From positions 23,773-87,772 of the forward strand of contig JBGCFY010000099.1 of the NCBI GenBank assembly GCA_045110315.1: a DNA stretch of 64,000 nt. Direction: 5' to 3'. The notes under the pieces were generated by a model. It had not been told where the DNA came from, searched no databases, and worked only from the letters and a program-made list of their open reading frames with translations. Source of the stretch: CALFBG01 sp045110315 (GTDB taxonomy: Bacteria; Bacteroidota; Bacteroidia; Chitinophagales; Saprospiraceae). Numbering within the stretch: the stretch's first letter is position 1; every line of letters begins with the position of its first letter. A program made the translations under genes and the position numbers. Shown here piece after piece: positions 34,609 through 44,203 of this stretch.

Positions 34609-36729
34609 ATGAAACAAATTATCCAAGATCTTAAATCCGGAGAAACGATTCTTGAAGAAATTCCAGTACCTCAGAAAAAGCGGGGACATGTACTCATTAA
34701 AACACATCGTACGCTGGTCTCTCTAGGTACCGAGAGAATGCTAGTTAGTTTTGGAAAAGCAAGTTACCTAGAGAAAGCGCGACAACAGCCCGACAAAGTA
34801 AAGCAGGTTTTGGATAAAATTAAGTCAGATGGATTACGACCTACCATCGAGACGGTAATGCGTAAGCTGAACGAGCCGATCCCATTAGGATATTGTAACG
34901 CAGGGGAAGTGATTGGAGTAGGAGAGGGCGTCACCGAGTTCAAAATTGGAGACCGTGTAGTTTCCAATGGCAACCACGCAGAAGTCGTTAATGTACCAAA
35001 GAACTTAGTCGCAAAAATTCCAGATGGAGTTTCTTACGATGAAGCTAGTTTTACAGTGATTGGAGCCATTGCTTTGCAAGGGATTCGATTGATTAATCCT
35101 AGTTTTGGAGAAACGGTAGTTGTTACCGGTTTGGGTCTTATCGGTTTAATCGCCGCACAGTTATTAATGGCGAATGGTTGCGAAGTGATTGGCCTCGACT
35201 TTGATCAACAAAAAGTTGACCTTGCGCAGCAGTGGGGCGTCAAAGCATTTAATGTAGGCGCAGGTGTTGATCCCGTAAAAACGGTGGAAGATCTTACGAA
35301 TGGCATTGGTGCAGATGCTGTTTTAATTACGGCTTCTACCAAAAGTAACGATGTAATTTCGCAAGCAGCGAAGATGAGTCGAAAAAGAGGTCGTATCGTA
35401 TTGGTAGGTGTCATTGGTTTGAATATCCAACGGGCAGATTTTTATAATAAAGAATTGAGTTTTCAAGTTTCCTGTTCTTACGGGCCGGGTCGTTATGATG
35501 CCAATTACGAAGAGAAAGGACAAGATTACCCACTACCATTTGTACGTTGGACGGAGAAGAGAAACTTTGAAGCCATTTTGAGCGCCTTAGCGGCCAAACG
35601 CTTACAGGTAGATACGCTCATCTCAGAGAAATTAAAAATTGAAGCTTTTCAGGAAATTTATGGAGATATCGCAGGTTCTAATTCAATTGCGACAATCTTA
35701 GAGTATCCAGGAAATATAGACCTTAAACAAACGAGCGTTAGTGTCACGCCACAGTCTTTTGTAGAGAAAAAAGGCGTCCTCGGAATCATCGGTGCGGGTA
35801 ACTTTACCAAGGGTATGATTGTTCCTATGTTGAAAAAATTAAACGCTTCAATTAAATATATTGCTAGTTCGGGTGGACTTTCCGCAACAGTGACCGCAAA
35901 AAAATATAAGATTGCCAACGCAACGACGAATTACCAAGATATCCTTAAAGATCCTGAAGTCGATGCAGTACTAATCACAACGCGGCACAACTCGCATGCG
36001 CAGCAAACGTTGGAGTGTATCGAACATGGTAAACATGTTTTTATCGAGAAACCGTTGGCGATGAATTTGGAAGAATTAGATGCCATCGAAAAAGCATATC
36101 GTTCGGCTTCTGTAAAGTTATTAGTTGGTTTCAATCGCCGATTTTCTCCTTTTGCGATTGACGCAAAAAAGCAATTAGGCGGAAGTAATCATCCAATTAG
36201 TGTAATTGCTACGATGAACGCAGGGTTTATTCCAGAAGATCATTGGACACAAGATATTAATATCGGTGGCGGAAGAATTATTGGAGAAGCTTGTCACCTG
36301 ATTGATTTAATCACTTATTTTACGGGTAGTAAAGTGGAGAAAATTATCATGAATGCCATCGGTCCAGAATATTCGGCGGGCACGGATAATGCTTCCATTT
36401 TACTGCGGTATCAAAATGGATCGCAAGGAGTAATTAATTATTTTTCTAATGGACATAAAGCATATTCGAAAGAAAGAGTAGAGATTTATTCTCAAGGTAA
36501 AACAATGGTTTTAGACAATTTTCGAAAATCACAGTATTACGGATTTAAAAGTTCTGGGATGAGTAAATCGCAAGATAAAGGTCATTACAATCAGTTTAAA
36601 ATGTTTGTAGAAAATATTAAATCAGGTGGACCAGAAATCATTCCATTTGATGATATTTTGAATACTTCCAGAGCAGCGATTAAAGCAGTGGAAAGTTTAC
36701 AGCAGTCTAAATGGATGGATGTAGAATAG
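34609..36729 (+). CDS. Two-domain oxidoreductase: alcohol dehydrogenase-like + Gfo/Idh/MocA
   Basis: A 706-aa natural fusion. Residues 1-370 are a medium-chain dehydrogenase (GYCNAGEVIGVGEGVTEFKIG near residue 90, and VVVTGLGLIGLIAAQLLMANG as Rossmann motif). Residues 380-706 are a Gfo/Idh/MocA oxidoreductase (LGIIGAGNFTKGMIVPML, then VFIEKPLAMN, then IGEACHLIDLITYF). This fusion is known from many bacterial polysaccharide loci, often beside a heparinase-like gene, as here. Substrate is not established. The pair of redox domains suggests coupled oxidation and reduction of a sugar without net NAD turnover; that is inference. Confidence 0.9.
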   Translation: MKQIIQDLKSGETILEEIPVPQKKRGHVLIKTHRTLVSLGTERMLVSFGKASYLEKARQQPDKVKQVLDKIKSDGLRPTIETVMRKLNEPIPLGYCNAGEVIGVGEGVTEFKIGDRVVSNGNHAEVVNVPKNLVAKIPDGVSYDEASFTVIGAIALQGIRLINPSFGETVVVTGLGLIGLIAAQLLMANGCEVIGLDFDQQKVDLAQQWGVKAFNVGAGVDPVKTVEDLTNGIGADAVLITASTKSNDVISQAAKMSRKRGRIVLVGVIGLNIQRADFYNKELSFQVSCSYGPGRYDANYEEKGQDYPLPFVRWTEKRNFEAILSALAAKRLQVDTLISEKLKIEAFQEIYGDIAGSNSIATILEYPGNIDLKQTSVSVTPQSFVEKKGVLGIIGAGNFTKGMIVPMLKKLNASIKYIASSGGLSATVTAKKYKIANATTNYQDILKDPEVDAVLITTRHNSHAQQTLECIEHGKHVFIEKPLAMNLEELDAIEKAYRSASVKLLVGFNRRFSPFAIDAKKQLGGSNHPISVIATMNAGFIPEDHWTQDINIGGGRIIGEACHLIDLITYFTGSKVEKIIMNAIGPEYSAGTDNASILLRYQNGSQGVINYFSNGHKAYSKERVEIYSQGKTMVLDNFRKSQYYGFKSSGMSKSQDKGHYNQFKMFVENIKSGGPEIIPFDDILNTSRAAIKAVESLQQSKWMDVE

Positions 36730-36784
36730 AGGGTTAAAATTTATATTCCGCTACTTCAAAAAGTATCACGATTAAGTATCCGCC

Positions 36785-38374
36785 TTGAAAAAAATCTTAC
36801 GACTCTTACGAACTGTACAATACTTAAAGCCGATTCAAGTTCAGTATCGCTTGTATTATATGCTGAGAAAGCAGTGGTGGAAGTTGACAAAATTTAACTT
36901 TAATTGGACACCAACGCCGCCGGTTACGCGTAACTTGCAAATGATTGATGGTATTACGAACGATCGAAGTTATCAATCAAAGCATACATTTCAGTTTCTC
37001 AATTTAGATCAAACCTTCTCGGGTAAGATCAACTGGAATCATGCAGCTTACGGGAAGCTTTGGACTTATAATTTAACTTATTTTGAATACCTGCAGCAAG
37101 CCGAAATCACGGCGGAGGAAGGACGATATTTGATCGAAGACTTTATAGCTTCTATTGCAAGCATGAAAGATGGGATCGAACCTTTTCCAACGAGTTTAAG
37201 AATTATCAATTGGGTTAAATTTTTGGTAAAAAATCAACTTCAAGACGCCAAGATTAACCAAAGTTTATACGCGCAAGTACAAAGCCTACTCGCGCAGCTT
37301 GAATACCATTTGTTAGGAAATCATTTATTGGAAAATGGCTTTGCTCTATTCATCGCAGGGTTTTATTTTGAAGATGCTAAAATTTTGGCGAAAGCCGAAA
37401 CAATCTTACGAGCAGAATTAAACGAACAAATCCTGGAAGATGGTGCTCATTTCGAGCTTACACCAATGTATCACCAATTGATGTTATATCGTTTACTGGA
37501 TTGTATTAATTTGGTTCAGCAAAATCCAGGACTAATCAAAAAGGAGTGGGAACAAGAACTGAGAAAAAAAGCGCAATTGATGTTGGGCTGGATGCACAAG
37601 ATTAGCTTTAATGGTTTGCAAGCCATGCCACTTTTAAACGATAGTACCTTAGGAATTGCACCAAGTGCGGAAGCTTTGGACACTTATGCCAAAGCATTGG
37701 CATTAACGATGCAGCCTGTTGAATTGGGAGAAAGTGGGTACCGTAAGTTCAAAAATGAAAATTACGAAATCTTAGTAGATATTGGCGCGATTGGACCGAC
37801 CTACATTCCTGGACATGCCCATAGTGATAGTTTAAATTTTGTGCTTTACGCAAAGGATCAAGCGATTATTGTTGATCCAGGTATTTCAACCTACGAAAAA
37901 AATCAGCAGCGCACGTTGGAAAGATCCAGCGCATATCATAATAGTGTAAGTATCGCAGGACAAGATTCTTCGGAAGTATGGGGAGGATTTCGTGTGGGAA
38001 GGAGAGCTAAGATTGCAGCATTAGTCGAGCGTGATAAAACGGAAATTACCGCGACACACAATGGCTATCGTTACTTGGGAGCACAACATCAGCGTAGCTT
38101 CCATTTTTCGGACCGAACCATTACAATTACCGACAAGGTTTTTGGGAAAAAGATTAGCGATACCTGCGCATTTTTACACTTTTCCCCCGAGGAAAAAGTC
38201 AAAGTGGAAGAAAATAAAATTATTGGCAACTTTGGGGAAATTTACTTCTCTACGCCAGTTACCTTAGTCCTAGAAAACTACCATTTTTCGGTAGGATTTA
38301 ACAAAACACAAAACGCTTCGAAAGTCATCATTGGGTTTACCCAAGAATTGATCACCACAATTCAACTGAAATGA
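36785..38374 (+). CDS. Heparinase II/III-like polysaccharide lyase
   Basis: A 529-aa protein starting at TTG. The N-terminal alpha/alpha toroid includes NHLLENGFALFIAGFYF and LEDGAHFELTPMYHQLMLYR. The C-terminal beta-sandwich begins at GHAHSDSLNFVLYAKDQAII, then VDPGISTYE and SSAYHNSVSI. These match the Hepar_II_III family. The enzymes cleave uronic-acid-containing polymers by beta-elimination; a uronic acid is predicted here from the WbpO-like enzyme. No signal peptide was seen, so its location is uncertain (basic N-terminus KKILRLLRTVQYLK). Housekeeping trimming of the polymer is the likeliest role. It overlaps the next gene by 4 bp. Confidence 0.87.
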   Translation: MKKILRLLRTVQYLKPIQVQYRLYYMLRKQWWKLTKFNFNWTPTPPVTRNLQMIDGITNDRSYQSKHTFQFLNLDQTFSGKINWNHAAYGKLWTYNLTYFEYLQQAEITAEEGRYLIEDFIASIASMKDGIEPFPTSLRIINWVKFLVKNQLQDAKINQSLYAQVQSLLAQLEYHLLGNHLLENGFALFIAGFYFEDAKILAKAETILRAELNEQILEDGAHFELTPMYHQLMLYRLLDCINLVQQNPGLIKKEWEQELRKKAQLMLGWMHKISFNGLQAMPLLNDSTLGIAPSAEALDTYAKALALTMQPVELGESGYRKFKNENYEILVDIGAIGPTYIPGHAHSDSLNFVLYAKDQAIIVDPGISTYEKNQQRTLERSSAYHNSVSIAGQDSSEVWGGFRVGRRAKIAALVERDKTEITATHNGYRYLGAQHQRSFHFSDRTITITDKVFGKKISDTCAFLHFSPEEKVKVEENKIIGNFGEIYFSTPVTLVLENYHFSVGFNKTQNASKVIIGFTQELITTIQLK

Positions 38375-39615
38375 ATATTTTATTTCTAACGGATAATTTT
38401 CCCCCCGAGGGAAATGCACCAGCTAATCGTACCTTTGAACATTGTACCGAGTGGCAAAAAAAAGGTGCACAAGTTACAGTAATTACTTGTGCACCTAATT
38501 TCCCTAAAGGTAAAGTATTTGAGGGTTATAAAAACAAACTTTACCAAACGGAGATGATGGACGGGGTCAAAGTGATTCGGGTGTGGAGTTATATTTCTGC
38601 GAATCAGGGTACGTTTAAAAGAACTTTAGATTATTTGAGTTTTTGTATCATGTCTTTTTTCGCAAGTCTATTTGTTAAAACGGACATTATTATTGCCACT
38701 TCGCCACAATTCTTTACCGCGATTAGTGGCTATTTCGCTGCGCTTTTCAAGCGGAAACCGTGGATTATGGAAGTCCGTGATTTATGGCCCGAATCCATCA
38801 AGGCGGTCAATGCAATCAATCAAAGTAAGGTTATTGACTTTCTTGAAAAAGTAGAATTGTTTCTGTATCGGAAAGCCAATCGGGTAGTTGTCGTTACCGA
38901 AGCCTTCAAAAAGAATATTATCGAAAGAGGGATTGATCCAGTGAAAATTGATGTTATTAAAAATGGCGTTGTACTGGATAAATATCAAGCACAAGAAAAA
39001 GATTTAGACTTATTAAAAAAACTTCAGCTCGACCAGAAATTTGTTTTAGGGTATCTGGGAACACACGGAATGGCGCACAAACTGGATTTTATTTTGCGCT
39101 GTGCCGCTAAAGTAAAAGATCCTCAAATACACTTTTTATTTATCGGCGCGGGAGCGATGAAAGAAACCTTGGTGCAATTGAAAGAAGAATTGCAATTGAG
39201 CAATGTGACGATGTTACCTCCAATTCCCAAAAAAGAAGTGGTAGATTACATTAGCATCATCGACGTTGCACTCGTTCCCCTTAAGAAAAGTGATACTTTC
39301 AAAACGGTTATTCCTTCAAAGATTTTTGAAAATGCAGCAATGGGCAAACCAATCTTCTTAGGCGTAGAAGGAGAGTCTCAAGCGATTATTGAAAAGTATG
39401 AAGCAGGTCTTTGTTTTGAACCTGAAAATGAAGCAGACTTTTTAATGAAGTTGACCCAACTTAAAAATGATCAAACGCGTTTCGCGGCGTATAAAAAAGG
39501 TTGTAGCGTTTTAGCAAAAGATTTTAGTCGGAAGAAACTAGCCGCTAGAATGTTTCTCATTATTTGTAAAATTATTCCTGGCGTTAGTCAATTAAAAAAG
39601 CAGGAAAGCATATGA
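38371..39615 (+). CDS. Glycosyltransferase family 4 (WbuB-like)
   Basis: A 414-aa GT-B enzyme. The N-terminus ILFLTDNFPPEGNAPANRTF and VRDLWPESIKAVNAI are typical of the WbuB/L-fucosamine transferase-like GT4 group. FVLGYLGTHGMAHKLDFIL starts the donor domain. Start and stop both overlap neighbours by 4 bp (ATGA type), so it belongs to one translational unit with the lyase and gmd. It could transfer an amino-deoxy sugar; not proven. Confidence 0.88.
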   Translation: MNILFLTDNFPPEGNAPANRTFEHCTEWQKKGAQVTVITCAPNFPKGKVFEGYKNKLYQTEMMDGVKVIRVWSYISANQGTFKRTLDYLSFCIMSFFASLFVKTDIIIATSPQFFTAISGYFAALFKRKPWIMEVRDLWPESIKAVNAINQSKVIDFLEKVELFLYRKANRVVVVTEAFKKNIIERGIDPVKIDVIKNGVVLDKYQAQEKDLDLLKKLQLDQKFVLGYLGTHGMAHKLDFILRCAAKVKDPQIHFLFIGAGAMKETLVQLKEELQLSNVTMLPPIPKKEVVDYISIIDVALVPLKKSDTFKTVIPSKIFENAAMGKPIFLGVEGESQAIIEKYEAGLCFEPENEADFLMKLTQLKNDQTRFAAYKKGCSVLAKDFSRKKLAARMFLIICKIIPGVSQLKKQESI

Positions 39616-40724
39616 AAAAGGCTTTAATTACTGGAATTACTGGTCAAGATGGCGCTTATTTAACGGAGCTTCTCCTGAAAAAAGGGTATCAGGTACATGG
39701 AATAAAAAGGCGTAGTTCTTTATTTAATACAGATCGGATTGATCACTTGTATCAAGATCCACACGTTGATAACCGAAATTTAATTTTACACTACGGTGAT
39801 CTAGCGGATTCGACAAATCTCATTAGAATTATCCAAGAAGTGCAACCCGATGAAATTTATAACCTAGGGGCGATGTCTCATGTGCGGGTAAGTTTCGATA
39901 CACCGGAATATACAGCGGATGTAGTTGGCGTTGGCACCTTGAGATTAATGGAAGCCATTCGTTTATTAAACTTAGTTGAAAAAACGAAAATCTACCAAGC
40001 GTCCACTTCCGAACTCTACGGTTTGGTACAAGAAGTTCCGCAATCAGAAACAACACCTTTCTATCCTCGTTCTCCGTATGCGGTTGCCAAAATGTATGCG
40101 TATTGGATTACCGTTAATTATCGAGAAGCCTACGGAATGTTCGCTTGTAATGGAATTTTGTTTAACCACGAAAGTCCTAAAAGAGGGGAGACCTTCGTCA
40201 CGCGAAAAATTACGCGTGCCGTTGCTAGAATCGCGTTGAACCTACAAGATAAACTCTACCTTGGTAATATGGATGCTAAACGGGATTGGGGACACGCCAA
40301 AGATTATGTAGAAGCCATGTGGCTAATTTTGCAACAGGAAGCGCCGGACGATTTTGTGATTGCTACGGGCGTAACGACTTCAGTGAGAGATTTTGTTCGA
40401 TTTGCTTTCGCTGAAATCGGGGTAAGTTTAAGTTTCGAAGGGGAAGGAGAACAGGAAGTAGGAAAGATTGCAAAGTGTGATCATCCCAAGTATCAATTGC
40501 CCATCGGAACGGAAGTTGTTGCCGTTGATCCACGTTATTACCGACCAACGGAAGTAGAACTGCTTATCGGTGATCCAACGAAAGCGAAGACAAAATTAGC
40601 TTGGGAACCTAAATATGATCTGCAAGGCTTAGTAAAAGAAATGATGGCGGCTGATTTGGAATTGTTTAAAAAAGACCAACTACTAAAAGACGCCGGCTTC
40701 GATATTAAAACGAATTTTGAATAG
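39612..40724 (+). CDS. gmd: GDP-mannose 4,6-dehydratase
   Basis: First step from GDP-D-mannose to GDP-L-fucose or GDP-rhamnose-type sugars. The 370-aa protein has GITGQDGAYLTELLLKKGY at the NADP site, HGIKRRSSLFNTDRIDHLY and the active site TSELYGLVQEVPQSE with YAVAK. All are highly conserved in Gmd. The fucose synthase and the GDP-mannose pyrophosphorylase genes follow, giving a complete GDP-L-fucose set. Confidence 0.97.
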   Translation: MKKALITGITGQDGAYLTELLLKKGYQVHGIKRRSSLFNTDRIDHLYQDPHVDNRNLILHYGDLADSTNLIRIIQEVQPDEIYNLGAMSHVRVSFDTPEYTADVVGVGTLRLMEAIRLLNLVEKTKIYQASTSELYGLVQEVPQSETTPFYPRSPYAVAKMYAYWITVNYREAYGMFACNGILFNHESPKRGETFVTRKITRAVARIALNLQDKLYLGNMDAKRDWGHAKDYVEAMWLILQQEAPDDFVIATGVTTSVRDFVRFAFAEIGVSLSFEGEGEQEVGKIAKCDHPKYQLPIGTEVVAVDPRYYRPTEVELLIGDPTKAKTKLAWEPKYDLQGLVKEMMAADLELFKKDQLLKDAGFDIKTNFE

Positions 40725-40818
40725 TGTTGATGGCTAGGTGTTTTACAAAAAGATCATCTGGCTATCCTTCAAAATTTTTAATCCTAAACTTTAATCAACG
40801 TAAGAACGACTGGAGACG

Positions 40819-41748
40819 ATGAGAACGGATGCTAAAATATATATTGCTGGTCACCGAGGAATGGTGGGCAGTGCCATTCACAGAAAACTGCAGCAGGAAG
40901 GATTTTCTAATTTTGTCGTGCGCACTTCTCAAGAATTAGACCTTAGAAATCAGGCCGCAGTACAGGACTTCTTTGCGAAAGAAAAACCAGTGTACGTATT
41001 TTTAGCTGCCGCAAAAGTAGGTGGCATTTTAGCAAACAATACTTATCGGGCTGATTTTATTTATGATAATATCATGATTCAGTCGAATGTGTTGCACGCC
41101 GCTTGGGAGCAAAAAGTAGAGAAGTTAATGTTTCTAGGGTCTTCTTGTATTTATCCAAAATTGGCACCGCAACCGTTACAAGAAGATGCTTTACTGACGG
41201 GCATTTTAGAACCAACGAATGAACCTTACGCAATTGCAAAAATTGCAGGCATAAAAATGTGTGATGCTTTTCGGGCGCAATACGGCTGTAATTTTATCTC
41301 AGTGATGCCGACCAATTTATACGGCCCAAACGATAATTATGACTTGCAAAAGTCGCACGTTTTACCGGCGCTGATGCGCAAATTTATTGAGGCAAAACGC
41401 CAACAATTACCTAGTGTTACACTTTGGGGAACGGGTACGCCTTTGCGAGAATTTCTACACGTAGAGGACTTAGCAGATGCTTGCTATTTTGTGATGAAAC
41501 ATTTCAACGAAGCAGGCTTTCTCAATATTGGAACGGGTAAAGATATTTCGATCCATGAGCTGGCAATGCTCATTCAAAAAACGGTCGGCTACGAAGGAAC
41601 TATCGTATTGGATAAAACCAAACCCGACGGAACCCCTCGTAAATTAATGGACGTCAGCAAACTGAACGCGCTTGGTTGGCAAGCTAAATATACGCTTGAA
41701 ACAGGAATCCAACAAGTCTACGAAATAGTAAAAGATACGAATTGGTAG
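40819..41748 (+). CDS. fcl: GDP-L-fucose synthase
   Basis: Epimerase/reductase converting the Gmd product to GDP-L-fucose. The 309-aa protein has GHRGMVGSAIHRKLQ at the N-terminus, the SSCIYPKLAPQPLQEDALL active-site loop with PYAIAK, and PTNLYGPNDNYDLQKSHVLP. It starts 94 bp after gmd. L-fucose is a frequent site of sulfation, which fits the sulfotransferases of this locus. Confidence 0.96.
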   Translation: MRTDAKIYIAGHRGMVGSAIHRKLQQEGFSNFVVRTSQELDLRNQAAVQDFFAKEKPVYVFLAAAKVGGILANNTYRADFIYDNIMIQSNVLHAAWEQKVEKLMFLGSSCIYPKLAPQPLQEDALLTGILEPTNEPYAIAKIAGIKMCDAFRAQYGCNFISVMPTNLYGPNDNYDLQKSHVLPALMRKFIEAKRQQLPSVTLWGTGTPLREFLHVEDLADACYFVMKHFNEAGFLNIGTGKDISIHELAMLIQKTVGYEGTIVLDKTKPDGTPRKLMDVSKLNALGWQAKYTLETGIQQVYEIVKDTNW

Positions 41749-41869
41749 ACTCAACACGGACCAAAAATAAACCCTGAAACAAATAGCCTATAATTTTTCT
41801 TATGTTAAGTAGGTGCTAAAAAAAGAACTACCCTTCATACAAACACTAAATCGCTAAATTAAAAATATC

Positions 41870-42955
41870 ATGGACGCAAAACACACTTATGTTGCTATCA
41901 TGGCTGGTGGAATTGGAAGTCGATTTTGGCCAGGCAGCCGAGTTGCTAGACCAAAACAATTTTTAGATATCCTAGGGGTAGGCAAATCCTTGCTTCGCCT
42001 GACCTTCGAAAGATTCTTGAAACTTTGTCCTGCCGAGCATATTTTTATCGTTACGAATGGAATGTACAAAGATTTGGTAAAAGAACATTTACCAGAGTTG
42101 AGCGACAATCAAATTCTGTGCGAACCTTCTCGGAATAATACGGGACCTTGTGTCGCTTATACCGCTTTCAAATTATATAATTTAGACCCTGCGGCCAATT
42201 TTATCGTTGCGCCTTCGGATCACATTATTTTAAAAGAAGAAGTTTTTGTGGCCCAATTGCAACGGGCACTCGCCTTTACGACGGCAGAAAATGCACTTTG
42301 TACCTTGGGCATTCAGCCTACCCGACCGGATACTGGATACGGCTATATTAATTTCAATGAAAAGGAAACGCAAGCAGGGATTCACAAAGTAATCGAATTC
42401 AAAGAAAAACCGGACGAAGCAACGGCACAGACTTACGTAGACAGTGGCGCGTACCTTTGGAACGCTGGAATTTTTATTTGGAAAGCAGAAAATGTATTGG
42501 CTGCCTTTGAGCAACACGCTAAGGAAATCCATACGATTCTCGCTAAAGGAGCGCCGGATTACAATACGAAAAGCGAACAAACCTTTATTGATCAAGCTTA
42601 TCCTACGACGCCGTCGATCTCCGTAGATTATGCAATTATGGAAAATGCACAAAACATTTATACCATTCCAGCAGATATTGGTTGGTCCGATTTAGGGACG
42701 TGGGCGTCTTTGCACGAAGAATCGGCTAAAGATGAGCAAGGAAATGTGAAAAATGGCAATAAAATCATGGCTATTGATACTTCTAATTCTCTAATTCGTG
42801 TTCCTCAAGACAAATTAGTAGTGATTAAAGATTTAGCGAATTACATGGTGATTGACGAAGGGGACGTACTTTTGATCTATCCGAAAGATAAAGAGCAAGA
42901 AATTAAAGGAATTACAAAAGTAATTGCGGAAAAAGTAGGAAAAGATTTTTTGTAA
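41870..42955 (+). CDS. manC: Mannose-1-phosphate guanylyltransferase
   Basis: Makes GDP-mannose from Man-1-P and GTP. The 361-aa protein has AGGIGSRFWPGSRVARPKQF (signature and pyrophosphorylase lysine), IVAPSDHIILKE, and EFKEKPDEATAQTYVDSGAY followed by LWNAGIF. It lacks the C-terminal isomerase domain of bifunctional ManC/AlgA. No phosphomannomutase is seen in the window. The frame remains open after its TAA into the next glycosyltransferase gene. Confidence 0.95.
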   Translation: MDAKHTYVAIMAGGIGSRFWPGSRVARPKQFLDILGVGKSLLRLTFERFLKLCPAEHIFIVTNGMYKDLVKEHLPELSDNQILCEPSRNNTGPCVAYTAFKLYNLDPAANFIVAPSDHIILKEEVFVAQLQRALAFTTAENALCTLGIQPTRPDTGYGYINFNEKETQAGIHKVIEFKEKPDEATAQTYVDSGAYLWNAGIFIWKAENVLAAFEQHAKEIHTILAKGAPDYNTKSEQTFIDQAYPTTPSISVDYAIMENAQNIYTIPADIGWSDLGTWASLHEESAKDEQGNVKNGNKIMAIDTSNSLIRVPQDKLVVIKDLANYMVIDEGDVLLIYPKDKEQEIKGITKVIAEKVGKDFL

Positions 42956-43042
42956 GGATATCTTCGAGAAATAAAAATTTCCGTCATTACAAGCTTTAAA
43001 CACAATAAAAATAAAATTACTCGTAGAAACCCTTCAGGTTCC

Positions 43043-44203
43043 AAAAAAACAATTGCGATTGTTTCTAATACCTCTTGGAGTGTCTATAATTTTCGCTTAG
43101 GTCTGATTCGGCGACTTAAGGAACTGGGGTACGAAGTCTTAGTGATTGCACCGAAGGATAGTTTTAGTACGAAGTTAATCTCAGAAGGGTTTAGTTACAT
43201 TAATCTATACGTCGATAATTATGGAACCAATCCGTTCCAAGATTTCAAGACCTTGCGGCAGCTGCACAAAATTTATAGGAAGAATAAGATTGATTTAATT
43301 TTCCACTATACCATCAAGCCTAATATATATGGTAGTTTGGCGGCAGCTTGGTGCAAAATTCCTTCGATTGCGGTGACTACAGGACTTGGACGTTTGTTCG
43401 TCTACAAAAATCCATTAGTCAAATTCATGGCGACTAATTTCTATCGTTTAGCGGCAAACTTGAGTAAAGAGGTCTGGTTTTTAAACGAAAGTGACCAAAC
43501 TGTTTTTATTGAGAAAAAGATAGTAGCGCCCGAAAAAGCTTTTTTACTCAATAGTGAAGGCGTAAATATTCAGTGGTTTAAACCCAAAAGAAGTCAACCC
43601 CGAAATACCAATAAAGTTAAGTTTTTATTTGCGGGAAGAATTATTTGGGATAAAGGACTCGCTGCTTTTGCCGAAGCCGCCAAAGCCATCAAGCAATCTC
43701 ATCCCGAAGCAACCTTCCAATTGCTCGGTTTTGTAGATGAATCCAATCCCAATGCGGTTTCAATTGATCAAATTGAGCGTTGGCAGAAAGAAAAAATCAT
43801 TAATTACTTAGGCGAAACTTCAGATGTTCGTCCCTTTCTCGAAGAAGCAGGTTGTTTGGTTTTTCCTTCCTTTTATAAAGAAGGAATCTCTAGAATTTTG
43901 TTAGAAGCTTCCAGTATGGCCATTCCAATTATTACCACGAACCACGTTGGTTGCAAAGAAATTGTGGAAGATGGATTTAATGGCCTGTTATGTGAACCGC
44001 AGAATTCAGCAGATTTGATTAGCAAAATTGGGCAATTTTTGGGAATGAGTAGTGCAGCGCGACATCAATTGGGTTTAAACGGGCGCAAGAAAGTCATCAA
44101 TGAATTTGATGAGGAATTGGTTATCAAACAATACTTGGAAGTCATCGGTAAACTTTTGCGGGTCAAACAACCAAGTAAGAAAGATCAAAGCAGCGTCAAA
44201 TGA
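43043..44203 (+). CDS. Glycosyltransferase family 4 without a canonical start codon
   Basis: GT-B enzyme. The conserved GT4 N-terminus KKTIAIVSNTSWSVYNFRLG is encoded from 43043, but between the manC stop (42953-42955) and a GTG at 43142 the frame contains no ATG, GTG or TTG. The GTG would remove the first Rossmann strand, so it is unlikely to be the true start. The frame is open all the way back to the manC TAA, and ATA (42971) or ATT (42977, 43052) are possible rare starts. The coordinate given marks conserved sequence, not a proven start. The C-terminal domain (FLFAGRIIWDKGLAAFAEA, then FPSFYKEGISRILLEASSMA) is intact. It overlaps the next gene by 4 bp. Confidence 0.75.
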   Translation, partial: KKTIAIVSNTSWSVYNFRLGLIRRLKELGYEVLVIAPKDSFSTKLISEGFSYINLYVDNYGTNPFQDFKTLRQLHKIYRKNKIDLIFHYTIKPNIYGSLAAAWCKIPSIAVTTGLGRLFVYKNPLVKFMATNFYRLAANLSKEVWFLNESDQTVFIEKKIVAPEKAFLLNSEGVNIQWFKPKRSQPRNTNKVKFLFAGRIIWDKGLAAFAEAAKAIKQSHPEATFQLLGFVDESNPNAVSIDQIERWQKEKIINYLGETSDVRPFLEEAGCLVFPSFYKEGISRILLEASSMAIPIITTNHVGCKEIVEDGFNGLLCEPQNSADLISKIGQFLGMSSAARHQLGLNGRKKVINEFDEELVIKQYLEVIGKLLRVKQPSKKDQSSVK

